DNA of 64,000 nt from Leptidea sinapis (Eukaryota; Arthropoda; Insecta; Lepidoptera; Pieridae): NCBI RefSeq assembly GCF_905404315.1, contig NC_066287.1:8494001-8558000 (forward strand), in the 5' to 3' direction. Numbering within the stretch: the stretch's first letter is position 1; every line of letters begins with the position of its first letter. Positions 51,401-58,690 of this stretch are shown here, piece after piece. A program made the position numbers and the translations under genes. The notes beneath the pieces were generated by a model. That model did no database searches. It was not told where the DNA came from and was given only the letters and a program-made list of their open reading frames with translations.

Positions 51401-54400
51401 ATTATCTCGTTTTACTTTATTATATTATTTAATATTATTCTCGTTTCCGTATGTCCGATGAAACCTATAATCTTTAATCTCATCTAGATTCTGTTATCTG
51501 AAGTATTACAACAAATACTGGTTGTATTACAACAATTAAAACAAATACTTATTCATATGAGGCTCATATGAGTTAGTTTCTGGAAAAGGATTTGGTTTTC
51601 AGATAAGTTTTAGCTTGGTATACTTATACCCCCTTATTCATAATGGTCCGCTAACTTTAAACAGCCGCTAAGGAGTGTTTTCTCTCATTCTGACTTAGGT
51701 CAATAGAAGAAGACAAGAGTGAGAATTAGCAATGCTTTGAGTTAGCAGACTATTATGAATAAGGGGGATAACCTTTAATCTCATCTAGATTATGTTATCT
51801 GAAATATTACAATAAAATATGCTGGTTTTTGGTTCGGCCTGCGGCCGGGCTTATATGTATTAACGTTCTAACTTAACCTAACCTACCTTTAGTTTCTGGC
51901 AAAAGATTTTATATGCTCAACTTTAACTATACAGGGATCGGGCTTTAATTATTATTATTTTGAATGAACAGAATCATAAAATATTTCTCATCGCAATCAC
52001 TAACCGTCAAAGTCAAACTTCATAAAGAGGTAATCATCAATGAAATATTTAAAAATTCATATCTCGTAAAGTAGATATTTCCTCGCAAAATAAATACCAC
52101 CATTGGATCCCTGATTTTTTTAGATATAGTAGTAATCTTATTTTATCAATAATCGTGCCAATGGATTCTAAATCGCTTTCTTTTAGTGAGTACTATCTAC
52201 AAAAAAAAATATGGGCAGTAAAATCGATGGTCGATATTGGAAAGTTTATCCTCAACTTTATGCCAAGTGTTGAAAGTATTATAATTAGTTTATAGGTTTA
52301 AGCTTGGTAACCCGTAGCACGAATTGAGTTTAAAAAAATTGTAATTGATAGAGCTATAATGATACCACTGTAATTACACCGTTTTCAATAAAATAATAAA
52401 AAAATTCTAACCTAAAACGTTACCCGTTTTATCACGTAAATAAAACTGTAGATGAGCTCTATCATGGCGCCGTGAGGCTAAATACTTGCTAATAATTATA
52501 AATAAAATTCCATTATAAATGAAAAACAGTAAAATGAAACGTAAAAAGTAACCAGGCGTAGACTAGACGACTTCATCAATTATAATTTTTAGACTAAAAA
52601 GGCTAGAACCCAGAGTTGTAAAGCCAATAAAAAAAAAAAACAATTATTATTTTTCTTATATTCCCAGTTTATACTTACGATAGTGCCAAGAATCATTCTC
52701 TCAAATTTAAATCCTTGTAACTTGTAATTAGCCAGGCTTTCAGCAACAGCTGGTTCAATTGATTCCTTGAGAATTGTTCGGGCGTAGTGATTTACATTCG
52801 GCCACACTTGAAGGAGTATCTATAAAGCAACGCCAGTTATTTATTGCTAAATAGATATTACAATTGGGCTCTATCTACTACTTGTAGTCACATGATAAAG
52901 AACGATTTAAAGTTTTAGAAATTTTAAATCTAAATTATATCATGTGTAGTAAGCTAATTTGCGATTTAAAGCGAAACTGTCATAACCATAATGATAACAC
53001 CATGAACAAACGTGAACTTATAATGTCTACTACTCGGCTAAGTCGAGTTAGTAAGTCTTTTATGGGGGCGATGTGTATGCTTTAACAACAAGATCCTAGA
53101 AAATTCAAAAGTATTGATAAAAGTTTTTGTTTGTGTGGTAAGGGTTACTATAACATAAATGACTTAATGATACCACAAATTGGGAATGGAGTGACCGCCC
53201 TCAGGCTATTAAATAATGAATTTTATTGTACGATATTACATTTTAACCATTTTTTTAAGGAAAAAAAGAAGCCCGCTGAGTTTCTTGCGCCCGTTCTTCT
53301 CAGGTCTGGGGCATACTTTCTCGAATGGGTGGTAATTTTAGTCGTTCAATAAGTGATATTATATCCTATTTACAATAAAAGTACTTGAATTTGAAGTAAC
53401 TTATGTTATGAAATAGCCACATGATCAGAATAAAGAAAGCAAACGTGATCAGAATATATGTATATAGAACAAAATCACTAATACGTCTCGCGAAGTTTTA
53501 GTATTACTTCCCTTGGACAATTTATCACAACTTTTAAAAAAAATTAAAGACTTTTACAGCAATAAATGGCGGCAAAATCATACGAATAGTTACCTTACCT
53601 ACAGCCGCGGAGCTACGGAGTGTTCTCACTATAAATATTTGACATATTTAGATATAAGTATGTATGTCTTATTTGAAACAATTATAAGTAGTTATTAGGT
53701 ACATGAAAAAAAAAATTATAAGAAAAACACGGAATAGCAGGTCTTTCGTATTCACACTTATCTTAACTACAGTTAAATAAAACAACATACCCGATTAAGC
53801 CACTCTGCGCGTTCCACATCGGGAAAAAATACCTGAAACATATTTTGTTTAGATTTAACTAGGATAGATTATATATTTTATGATTTTAATTTAATTTGAC
53901 TAGTGGTCGCCCAGAGGTCGAAATTAGACCATAATCCATTTTATTTTTAAGTTTGAACTTTAGAAGACAATTTGTCAAAAACCCTCTATAATATATCTAT
54001 GGGTGTTTTATTTAAACAGTGTCATATTTAATTAATTAAATGTATTTATAAGGCATTTTATATAAAAAATACGCTTAATGCACTTCTTTTCAATTTCACG
54101 TCAATCCGTTCGCGCATTTTTTAAAAGGGGTACAAAGTTTTTTTGTTTATATAGATATTTTTTTAATCTACTGTCAGTCTTCATACACTATAAACAGGTG
54201 TTTTATTGGTTCCAATGTCTTATACAGTGCTTCTTAAAGTTTTACAGGTCCTCCATACAAACATAGCTTCTATTTGTTGTGCAATTTCATTGTCTTGTGC
54301 TTTGATACTGTTACTGAGTATTGATAAATTTACTGGACTTCTAGTTGATGTGTGAACTGTTTGTATTTTTCCACAGTCAACCTGATTTTTTCTTTAACTA

Positions 54401-57400
54401 ATTATTATTTACAAACAACCATTGGAAGTCTTAGGCTGAGCGTACTTAGAATTTACTCAGACTTTACTTACGTAGAACTTAGCTGAGTTTAAGCTAAGCG
54501 TAATCTTTCATTACATTTTCAAAGTCAATTGAAATTATGCTAAGCTTAAGGCGAAGAGTATGCAGAAAACACACAAACATGGTGTTTTAGACAAGTTTTG
54601 TGGTGAAAGTATTGCATTTGGAGCTATGAACACTACTTAAACCTGTTACACATATCCTTAAGTCTTATTTGTAGGTTGCTCATGCTTGCTGTTGGTTATA
54701 GTTAACATTGCCGAGCCTTTTTGACCTACCACTTTTCTTTGAAGTTTAACAATTTTTTTGGCACTTCTCTCATAAAAGTTATTCTTATAGCTTGTACTTT
54801 TTTGTGTAGGTTCATTTATTCAGATTAGTAGTGAATAACGATGATTGTAAGCATATAAACTGTTTTCCACGCAAGAATTTTGAAAATATTGGCTTTGTTA
54901 CATAGATGGCGGGCCGGCAGCGGTGAACTCATATCGCTCAAGGTCGCTGGCATTTAGTGTCGCCTTAAGCTAAGATAGCCCAATGCAAAAGACAAGTGCG
55001 TTTTATCACTCAGCTAAGTTTCATGTGAGTAAAGGTTGAGCAAATTCTTAGTTTGCTCTATAGATCTCAGCCTTAGTGTATTTCAGTGTACTCTCTCTGG
55101 GGTCGGTCCCTCATGTCTGATGATCTATATTTTTGTCCTTCGCGTCTTTTAAAACCGTGGAGAATTTGGATGACGAGTCTTTAACTTCGTCAGTCCGTCT
55201 AGTTGGAGAGCGACCGCGCGATATTTTGCCTACGATACTTCTAACCACAATTATTTCTTACATACTTTCGTGTGTGTTTGTCATTAACTAATGTGCACGG
55301 AGAATTATTTAATCTGATATAATATATGATCAATATTAAACTATTTTTTATTTATAGCTGATGAACACGTATCTGGATGTGGTATTTTTTTTAAATTGAC
55401 ATATTTTTACACAAATTAACTTGCCCCAAACTAGGCATAGCCTGTGCTACTGGTTGCAAGACAATATTATATGTATACAAATGATAAAAGCCCTTTGAGT
55501 TTCTCGCGCCCTTACTTCAGGTCTGAGGATATTATTTTGAGTAGTTTTTGACGTTCAATAAGTGATTTCAAATCATATTCTGATTAAAATATTTGAATTT
55601 GATAAAACTATAAAAATACAAACCCAAGCTGGCAGATCATCCAGCCTAGCTAGGACAACATCTCTTTCAGATGATACTGCAGCAACCTTGGCTATGTTCC
55701 GCCTGTACTCATTTTCTTTACGCCACTGATCCCGGAGAACTGACAGGATGACTGGACAAAACAACCAAGCAACACTCCATTGCATATATCCAACTAAGTA
55801 AACAGCACCTACAATTGTCACCTGAAAATTGTTGCAATGTTCAAACCCTTGACAAAAGATGAAAACAGACCAGGTTTGTTACTTAAGTGTGCATGACAAG
55901 CTACATTGTATACTAGCGATTCAATATTGCGCTTTGTGTTACTGTGTATGCATCGCTCAAAATAGATAATAACAGCCCACCTCAATTTTTTTCGATGTTT
56001 TCACAGTCTATCTAAGGTATATATCTATGTAAGGATCTAAGGTTCATACAAATAATTTCATTCTTTGATTAAGAAATATAAAAATTAATAAAATAACCGG
56101 TGTCCTGGATAATTTAATACATTATGTATAGTTTAATCAGTAAATCAAATTAGGAAATATACCAACTTTAGTATTATAAAGAGCTTATTTAAAATATAGT
56201 AGATGAGTTAGCCTCATCCAAAAATAGTACTTAGGTATATATATTTTATTTTTATTTGTAGACATAAACATAAATGAGCATATTTTTAATATTATATATT
56301 TAGGATATTTAATGGATTAAAATACGTGTAATTGTAGCTGTATTTTTTTACGTTAGGTTGCAGGTTCCTCTAAAAACATGAGTCTGCAAAGGTCATGAAA
56401 CATCGGGTTAAATAAATCATACTACTCTATCAAAAAAGTACCAGGATAAGAACTATGTTGGGGACCCAGTGTTCTGTGAATGGCTAAATTACTTGGTGTT
56501 GCATAGAGACATTGCTTCATTTTGTGTCTTCTACCACATTTATTATCAATCATGGAGGCTCTATTCATTCAAGGATATAAACTTGCCAGAAAGTGGTGGA
56601 AAGCCACCAAGCTATCTCAAAACGAATATAAGATAAGATTACATTTGCTTATTGAAGAAATACCTCAGTGACAACATCATAGAGACAGACACACAAGATT
56701 CTAACCAATCACTAAAGTCTGTCTGAAAAACAGATGGATAACCAACAACCATCCGGTAGGTAATCTACAATTGATGCAAACATCCACTAACACACTAGTT
56801 AACCATTACTTCTTCAGTAATAGGGTTCATAATTGAATCTAACTGCCAGAAGATGTTGTGTGTCTTACATAAAGGAATAGACTTGACAACAGACTATGAT
56901 TCCATTTGGTAAGAAAATTAAAACAGAATATTACAAAAATAGCCCCAGATGTAAAGACACCAGCTCACACCTAGGTACTTGTTTACAATTAAATATAAAA
57001 TTTAATGAATGAGCATGTTAAAAAAGAGTTATAATAACTCTTAAGGCACCCATTATGACCTATTAAGGTCAAGCTAATTATAGAGTTCTTACTTATCTCA
57101 TAATTTTTCCCATCAGTATCTTTAATACTGACAAGGTTGGTCAGAAAAAAGAGGTTAACATTCATAGCAACCACATTAGATCACTTATATTTTCAAGGCT
57201 TCGAGTTGCCTATGAGTCATAGACAACTGTAAATGATTAAGGCAATGTTTCTATTGAAACCTATTCGTTCCATTGAATTCAAAACAATTACATTACAATA
57301 CAGTAACCTTTTATAGACATTACAGATTACAAATAATGATATATAAAAATAGAATTCACTGTATAATATTTTATAGCATTTAATCTAATTTTTTTTTTAA

Positions 57401-57516
57401 TTGTAGTGATTTATTCTGAACCTACTTACCTTTTTAAAAAATCTGTATATCATTGACAGAACATTCGCTTCGCCATCACTGCTTACAGGAAGGGCAAATT
57501 TGCTATTTTCTGACAT
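24413..57516 (-). CDS. Esyt2: Extended synaptotagmin (Esyt2-like), complete, 23 coding exons
   Basis: Exons in transcript order: 57516-57430, 55821-55624, 53832-53791, 52819-52679, 51149-51073, 48838-48772, 47617-47472, 45027-44907, 44465-44402, 43301-43195, 38689-38607, 37057-37009, 36716-36627, 34118-34032, 33532-33374, 31878-31726, 31057-30874, 29747-29661, 28719-28641, 27732-27640, 26404-26308, 25704-25564, 24499-24413. Every junction is GT-AG and in phase; the total is 2439 nt, 812 residues. Order: N-terminal hydrophobic hairpin (about 30-58, ER anchoring), SMP lipid-transfer domain (about 100-291; FPDVERAEWLNR, KESIEPAVAESL, MPLVGGLQVFFLNNP), C2A (294-410; GKSDPYAIITVG, LFDWDRAGRDENLGR), C2B (437-557), an acidic Pro/Ala-rich linker from exons 17-19, and C2C (680-800; NIPLKDPTNVPDPYVKLYLLPG, given in two parts as NIPLKDPTNV and PDPYVKLYLLPG). 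C2A keeps the Ca-binding Asp residues; C2C lacks those of its last loop. The family tethers ER to plasma membrane and moves lipids. Linker exons are least certain. Confidence 0.95.
24650..24772 (+). other. Possible antisense first exon in the last Esyt2 intron
   Basis: A relatively GC-rich patch has an Inr-like TTCAGTTGTG near 24653, an ATG (ATGGAGTGTCGCATTTCAG) and a strong donor GTAAGT at 24773. It is antisense to Esyt2. It could be an old transposon promoter. I found no downstream exon. Confidence 0.3.
24970..25063 (+). repeat. SINE-like family A, internal piece
   Basis: It shares AACATCTTATATCTCAA, GACGAGCACAATTGCGATG and TTTTGGGTTTT with 28362-28629. Confidence 0.6.
25241..25464. mobile_element. 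MITE with ~37-bp terminal inverted repeats
   Basis: The left end TAAGGCCAACGAGTCGAGAT continues AAAGAATGTAAACAAA. The right end is its inverse with two or three mismatches (TTTGTTTACATTGTTTATCT, then CGTCTCGTTGGCCTTA). The element is about 224 bp and has no ORF. It lies in the intron between Esyt2 exons 23 and 22. Confidence 0.8.
26476..26697 (+). repeat. SINE-like family A copy
   Basis: TTTCGGTCTGAAGGGCGCCG, ATTAATGGGCAAATGAGA, CAAGAATACTGAGCGG and the 3' end TCGTCCCTTATTTTCATAAA are shared with the copies at 28362 and 32095. It is directly followed by repeat D. Confidence 0.75.
26697..26870 (+). repeat. Interspersed repeat D, copy 2
   Basis: It matches 20207-20375, including CCACCTAAAAT, GGCTAAGTTGTTATATGAT and the CACTCC..TATGG tail. 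Confidence 0.65.
27100..27215 (+). repeat. LINE 3' tail, family B
   Basis: It carries GAGTTTCTTGCCATTTCTTC and a tail ending in TTTGATTTGAT, shared with 48945-49075 and other family B copies. Confidence 0.55.
27510..27600 (-). repeat. CR1-type LINE 3' UTR fragment
   Basis: AAGTTAAGTGATGACCGCCG and GAGGAATCACAGGAGCGTTG match the 3' UTR seen at 11300-11375, in the same orientation. Confidence 0.75.
27893..28133. repeat. Foldback family F, left arm of the inverted repeat around Esyt2 exon 19
   Basis: It pairs in inverse with 28757-28987. Shared stretches include TTTGAGTTATCTTGAGTG, ACTTTTGAGTCTTGTG, GATGCCTCGTGTAGAGGCGA and the outer AACGCCTAATTCAAT. A short stem-loop (GCCTC GTGTA GAGGC) lies inside each arm. 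Confidence 0.85.
28362..28629 (+). repeat. SINE-like family A, longest 5' copy
   Basis: It begins CCAGTGGGAGGCTCCTTTGC and carries GGGTACCACAACCGCGCC, TTTCGGTCTGAAGGGCGCCG and CAAGAATCCTGAGCGGCACT. It ends in an A-run just 12 bp from Esyt2 exon 19 on its 3' side. Confidence 0.8.
28757..28987. repeat. Foldback family F, right arm of the inverted repeat around Esyt2 exon 19
   Basis: It is the inverse partner of 27893-28133. It starts with GGCGTTACTTTGCGGAAATC and holds TCGCCTCTACACGAGGCATC. The 79-nt exon 19 (28641-28719) lies between the arms, 38 bp from this one. Confidence 0.85.
29020..29080 (+). repeat. Truncated copy of the TACCCCCTTATTC MITE
   Basis: TACCCCCTTATTCATAATAG plus TCTGCTAACTTAAAGCATTG equals the end of the element at 51627-51770. 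The other end is missing. Confidence 0.7.
29890..30870. repeat. Tandem array of ~137-bp units in Esyt2 intron 17
   Basis: TTTCGCTCGTTCCGGTA starts at 29890, 30021, 30158, 30295 and 30432 (spacings 131, 137, 137, 137) and again at 30790. Each unit also has CGGCTCGAGTCGACTGAGTG, AGAGGAGACCAC and ACTTCTTTAGGCG. The central units are almost identical. The array is cut by a Helitron-like insertion at about 30505-30725, and its last unit stops at the donor of Esyt2 exon 17 (30874). Confidence 0.92.
30505..30725 (+). mobile_element. Helitron-like non-autonomous element piece within the array
   Basis: CTATACTAATATTATATAAA, TTTGTTTGCATTGAATAGGC and CTACTGAACCGATTTGAATA followed by CTTTCACTGTTGG are the recognisable start of a very common lepidopteran Helitron-like family. 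The 3' end is not the usual CTAGT, so the copy is truncated or of mixed origin. Confidence 0.6.
32095..32374 (-). repeat. SINE-like family A, near full-length copy
   Basis: In inverse it contains both ends known from other copies: the 3' part (CTGAACATCCTGCTCGTC) and the 5' part (CCAGTGGGAGGCTCC..TGCACAGGATG). It lies between Esyt2 exons 15 and 16 and is in the sense orientation of that gene. Confidence 0.78.
32630..33260. other. GC-richer patch in Esyt2 intron 15
   Basis: CpG-rich stretches (for example CGCGATGGTACGCGCTACGC) stand out from AT-rich neighbours. A 67-codon minus-strand ORF at 32642-32845 has no family features. It may be an alternative promoter or an old transposon; neither is proven. 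Confidence 0.35.
34297..34815. mobile_element. Foldback family F element with internal promoter-like segment
   Basis: The left arm (34310-34465) and right arm (34675-34810) are inverse copies of each other: CAAATGATTTGAGTTTTCTT, GTGTTAATTCCGCCAATATT, TCGCCTCTACACGAGGCATC and GTCTCGCCAAAATCTGGCAC. The outer GGCGTTACTTTGCGG part is missing on the right. The loop holds the palindrome 34467-34516 and, at about 34595-34690, GACCAATCACAG, GGTATAAACC and an Inr-like TCAGTC in promoter order. Confidence 0.8.
34467..34516. repeat. 50-bp perfect palindrome
   Basis: The half TTATTTCTAATAAGATAAAT is mirrored exactly with no spacer; the symmetry centre is between 34491 and 34492 and the match extends to 25 bp per side. 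Confidence 0.95.
34960..35030 (+). repeat. Interspersed repeat E, copy 1, first part
   Basis: GTGTGTGAGTATAATCTATA and ACGCACAC..AGTAAAACTTAA match 48205-48260. The second part continues at about 35395-35700, and a Helitron-like element lies between. Confidence 0.6.
35060..35329 (+). mobile_element. Helitron-like element, 3' end present
   Basis: AACTCCTCCGAAACGGCTTG, ACCGATTCTCATGAAATTTG and the terminal GGGTCAGCTAG followed by T are features of a common lepidopteran Helitron-like family that ends in CTAG. It separates the two parts of repeat E copy 1. The 5' end is uncertain. Confidence 0.65.
35395..35700 (+). repeat. Interspersed repeat E, copy 1, second part
   Basis: AACGAATGTCGCAAAC, TTTATTACAAA, AATTGTTTAACTGACTTTTT and neighbours match 48590-48765. 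Confidence 0.6.
35862..36001. mobile_element. MITE with TACCCCC ends, copy 1
   Basis: TACCCCCATTATTCATAATA is mirrored by TATGAATTAGGGGGTA, with AGTCTGCTA..CTTAAAG and its inverse next to the ends. It is about 140 bp, non-coding, with TA at both ends as in Tc1/mariner-type insertions. The second full copy is 51627-51770. Confidence 0.88.
36052..36142. repeat. Short imperfect hairpin, possible mini-MITE
   Basis: AATCTGTGGGTATATATTTA and GTTGTGTATT are mirrored by AATACAAGACTAAATAATAT and ATTCCCACAGACTT. It is about 91 bp with arms of about 32 bp. Confidence 0.7.
37890..38145. mobile_element. Foldback family F element, compact copy
   Basis: AGGCGTTACTTTGCGGAAAT through CCAATATTTGTCTTTAAACA is followed, after a short loop, by the inverse of the same arm (GCCTCGTGTAGAGGCGAAAC to CAAATCATTTGTATGAG). 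It lies in Esyt2 intron 11. Confidence 0.82.
39188..39330 (+). repeat. LTR-like or promoter-like repeat, copy 1
   Basis: TACCATTGGGCGGAGCGCTA, a TATA-like TGGTATATACAG and CAGTCAATAGTTTTGTCTTC then ACAAGATTGCTTA are shared in the same order with 42618-42850. Confidence 0.6.
40081..40190 (+). mobile_element. tRNA-derived SINE, copy 2
   Basis: GGCTCGCTTGGTACGAGCGC, GGAACCCGAGAGGTTCGAGT and CCCGCATCGTTCATTAATTT give A-box and B-box-like segments. It is closest to a tRNA-like consensus of the three copies. It lies in Esyt2 intron 10. Confidence 0.72.
42300..42440. repeat. Foldback family F, short derivative
   Basis: GCGTTATTTTGCGGAAATCT, AGTTTTTCTTGAGTGTTAA and the inverse GGAATTAACATTCAAGAAAT form a small hairpin. 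Confidence 0.7.
42618..42850 (+). repeat. LTR-like or promoter-like repeat, copy 2
   Basis: TACGACTGGGCGGAGCACTG and a TATA box in TGGTATATAAAG are followed about 35 bp on by a GC-rich leader and CTCAATAGTTTTGTCTTCCC. The order matches 39188-39330. Both copies are in the same orientation 3.4 kb apart, antisense to Esyt2, and no retroviral-type protein lies between them. Confidence 0.6.
44600..44815 (+). repeat. Interspersed repeat C, copy 1
   Basis: CAGCTGTGAAAACGTCGAAA, CATACAAATCGCGAGTGTAG and GTGTAAATTATCTAAGA are shared with 61373-61600; a partial inverse copy lies at about 55945-56050. It is non-coding. Confidence 0.72.
45119..45430 (-). repeat. Old CR1-type LINE 3' fragment
   Basis: In the same orientation as 5409-5760 it has a T-rich edge, AAGAGGCGCACGAG, GGCCGGCCTTTAAGGTACTT and GTGGAATGCCAGACGTCAAC, each a diverged match. 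Confidence 0.65.
45771..47270 (+). mobile_element. Tc1/mariner-type DNA transposon in Esyt2 intron 7
   Basis: It encloses the transposase at 46047-47033. The left end is probably CACTGGCCTTCAAAAG after a TA at 45769-45770. The best inverse match on the right is AATTTTGAAAAGTGT near 47232, so the right end is only approximate. It is inserted antisense to Esyt2. Confidence 0.75.
46047..47033 (+). pseudogene. Tc1-like transposase with a single premature stop
   Basis: The one frame from ATG 46047 to TAA 47033 would encode about 328 residues, normal for Tc1-like transposases, and is broken only by TAG at 46269-46271 (EVQQ, stop, LLQTRRDY). The N-terminal half has a helix-turn-helix (RRTARMVGVTVRTVQKVKRR). 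The catalytic part has FADESRFS (first Asp), MLMHDNARPHTA (second Asp) and SPDLNPIEHAWDELG (Glu), a DD34E arrangement. The start may lie a little upstream, as the frame is open for SVEECARI before the ATG. The copy is probably recent and dead from one point mutation. Confidence 0.95.
48200..48765 (+). repeat. Interspersed repeat E, copy 2
   Basis: AAAAGTGTGTGCGTGTAATC, TTTACGCGCG and, further on, AACGAATGTCGCAAACATTC match the two parts of copy 1. It lies just 3' of Esyt2 exon 6 on the minus strand. Confidence 0.6.
48945..49275 (+). repeat. LINE 3' tails, family B (two adjacent pieces)
   Basis: CTTGCCACTTCTTCTCATTA near 48960 and GCCTGCTGAGTTTGCGCCCG near 49205 are 3' UTR signatures of the family seen at 53105-53400. 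Confidence 0.55.
49655..50135 (-). pseudogene. LINE family B 3' fragment with RT tail codons
   Basis: The minus strand from 50127 reads FTPLFQKMYETNVLPKTIVK then KRLCGLLKHKLIF and IPRIGNAANALGLFN, continuing into a 3' UTR ending in TGATTTGAT. The plus-strand copy at 53131 has the matching KGYYNINDLMIPQIGNG. Confidence 0.6.
50205..50385 (-). repeat. LINE family B 3' tail
   Basis: It is the inverse of TTGACATTCATAAGTGTC and of GAGTTTCTTGC..CTTCTTCTCAT, as in the neighbouring copies. Confidence 0.6.
50560..50735 (+). mobile_element. Helitron-like fragment
   Basis: TTTCCTGTGTGCGTGTGTAT, CACTGAACTCCTCCTAGAAG and GCTGGACCGATTTTGATGAT are typical of a lepidopteran Helitron-like family. Its CTAG end is missing. 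Confidence 0.55.
51195..51320 (-). mobile_element. tRNA-derived SINE, copy 3
   Basis: The inverse reads GTACGAAACGCGAGAGGTCG then CGGGTTAGAGTGACGCATTG and TTCATAAATTTTGGTTACAA, matching copies at 21270 and 40081. It lies against the acceptor side of Esyt2 exon 5. Confidence 0.65.
51627..51770. mobile_element. MITE with TACCCCC ends, copy 2
   Basis: TACCCCCTTATTCATAATGG and ATTATGAATAAGGGGGATA are inverse ends, with TCCGCTAACTTTAAA and its partner TTTGAGTTAGCAGAC inside. It is about 144 bp, in inverse orientation to copy 1. Confidence 0.88.
53105..53400 (+). pseudogene. LINE family B 3' fragment with RT tail codons
   Basis: It reads CGKGYYNINDLMIPQIGNGV then TALRLLNNEF, followed by the 3' UTR signature GCCCGCTGAGTTTCTTGCGC and CCGTTCTTCTCAGGTCTGGG. 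It lies between Esyt2 exons 4 and 3. Confidence 0.6.
54431..55075. mobile_element. TTA-flanked MITE, PIF/Harbinger-like
   Basis: TTA then GGCTGAG at the left is mirrored by CTCAGCC then TTA at the right. Inside, TTACTCAGACTTTACTTACG and AACTTAGCTGAGTTTAAGC have inverse partners near 55010-55055 (GTGAGTAAAGGTTGAG). A 3-bp TTA duplication suits PIF/Harbinger. It is about 640 bp and has no ORF. Confidence 0.72.
55475..55610 (+). repeat. LINE family B 3' tail
   Basis: TTTGAGTTTCTCGCGCCCTT, GACGTTCAATAAGTGAT and a TTTGAATTTGATAAA end match 53270-53400. It ends 13 bp from Esyt2 exon 2. Confidence 0.6.
56440..56960 (+). pseudogene. Old CR1-type RT remnant in Esyt2 intron 1
   Basis: One frame reads NYVGDPVFCEWLNYLVLHRD then IASFCVFYHIYYQSW, closely matching RIVGDPVLCERLDHL and [10 protein letters not shown] of the CR1-type insertion at 5409-6342. 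Frame-shifted pieces continue toward 56960. Confidence 0.7.
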
Positions 57517-57875
57517 ATCGACAGGATTTACCTAAATGAAACGTAATAAATTAAGACTAAAATGAGTGCATAAGTCTATATTTTTTAAAATTAAACAAAT
57601 ATACATATAGTAAAAGCTTCAAAATACTTGTTTAAAGTAAACAAACAACTGATTATGTCATGTTTATTTATAATGATCGCAGTAATAAATTATAATTTAC
57701 ATTATAGGTACAACTCAATAAGGTATATGCATACATACCATTATACAAATAAATAAAAACGATAGTATCAGTACAGAACAACCATTGCGCAGTGCCAATA
57801 AGGGAAAGAAAATATTCCAATTAGCTTTTGGAGAAAAATTTACGCACACCACATACGCATACGTTCTGAACTTAC

Positions 57876-58020
57876 GCCGTTATCAAACTAAACTGAAATT
57901 TGAACACTTTGAACTCAATGTGATTGTGACGTGATTGTGTCCGGTGACATGAGTCAGTGTTATGTGGTGGGTGAACAAAGAATAGTGAGGAGTTAGAAAC
58001 AACTTCATGACAGATCACAC
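57876..58020 (-). promoter_or_regulatory. Candidate 5' non-coding exon and promoter region of Esyt2
   Basis: The first coding exon is preceded by an acceptor (TTCATTTAG) at 57532-57533, so the 5' UTR is probably spliced. A minus-strand donor GTAAGT stands next to 57876 (exon end GGC). No TATA box is seen and the start site is unknown. Confidence 0.4.
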
Positions 58021-58184
58021 TTGAAACTTCACAACTTTCAAAACACCTTATATATTCTCGCAGTTATAACAAAATAATGGATTTTTATTTATGTAACGTT
58101 TCTAGATAAAACTTAATCCGTAGATATGTTATTTCACTACATGTGCTAACATGCACGTCCTAACAATTCCCACATTTTTAATGC

Positions 58185-58400
58185 CTGATAGTAAGTGATA
58201 GCGATACCCAGCCCCAGGATTAGAATTCTTGAAACACCCAAAATTCAGAGCGGCATCGCGATTATGCTCGTCAATTTGAGATAACACTTATGTTAAGTCT
58301 AATAATCAGCACCGGTGCCTTTCAAATACAATAATTTCTGCAGTTACTGCTTCACGGCATAATAAGGTCTATATATTACCCAGGTGGGTAGGAAGCCAGT
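58185..58400 (-). repeat. SINE-like family A, diverged copy
   Basis: The plus strand reads CACCCAAAATTCAGAGCGGC, ATTATGCTCGTCAATTTGAG and TACTGCTTCACGGCATAATA in the order expected of the inverse of family A. Confidence 0.6.
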
Positions 58401-58690
58401 CTGTGCCAAGAAGCCTCTGACTTGTATGAAAGTTAAAAGATTAGGCTAGCTATTACGTAGTTTTGCTGAATACGTAAGTAACCATCCCTACTCTTTGGTT
58501 TTACTTTTCCTGAATTACATCCTCAAAGCCACAACAAGGTTGCTTTCACGGAAGCTAAGACCTCATACTACAGTAGGATGTGTCTAGGGTTCTCGTTGGC
58601 CCCATGGCAGAATCTGCAAAGGTCTGCCTGCTTCTAATTGTAGCCATACAGGTGAATTTTAGCTTACCTGATGATGATTACTTTATATCC
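58400..58690 (-). pseudogene. LINE C-terminal zinc-finger remnant
   Basis: One minus frame reads QADLCRFCHGANENPRHILL then YEVLASVKATLLWL. The CXXC..E.P.HIL pattern is that of the Cys/His motif at the end of many LINE polyproteins; the last Cys is Tyr here. Stop codons flank it. Confidence 0.5.
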
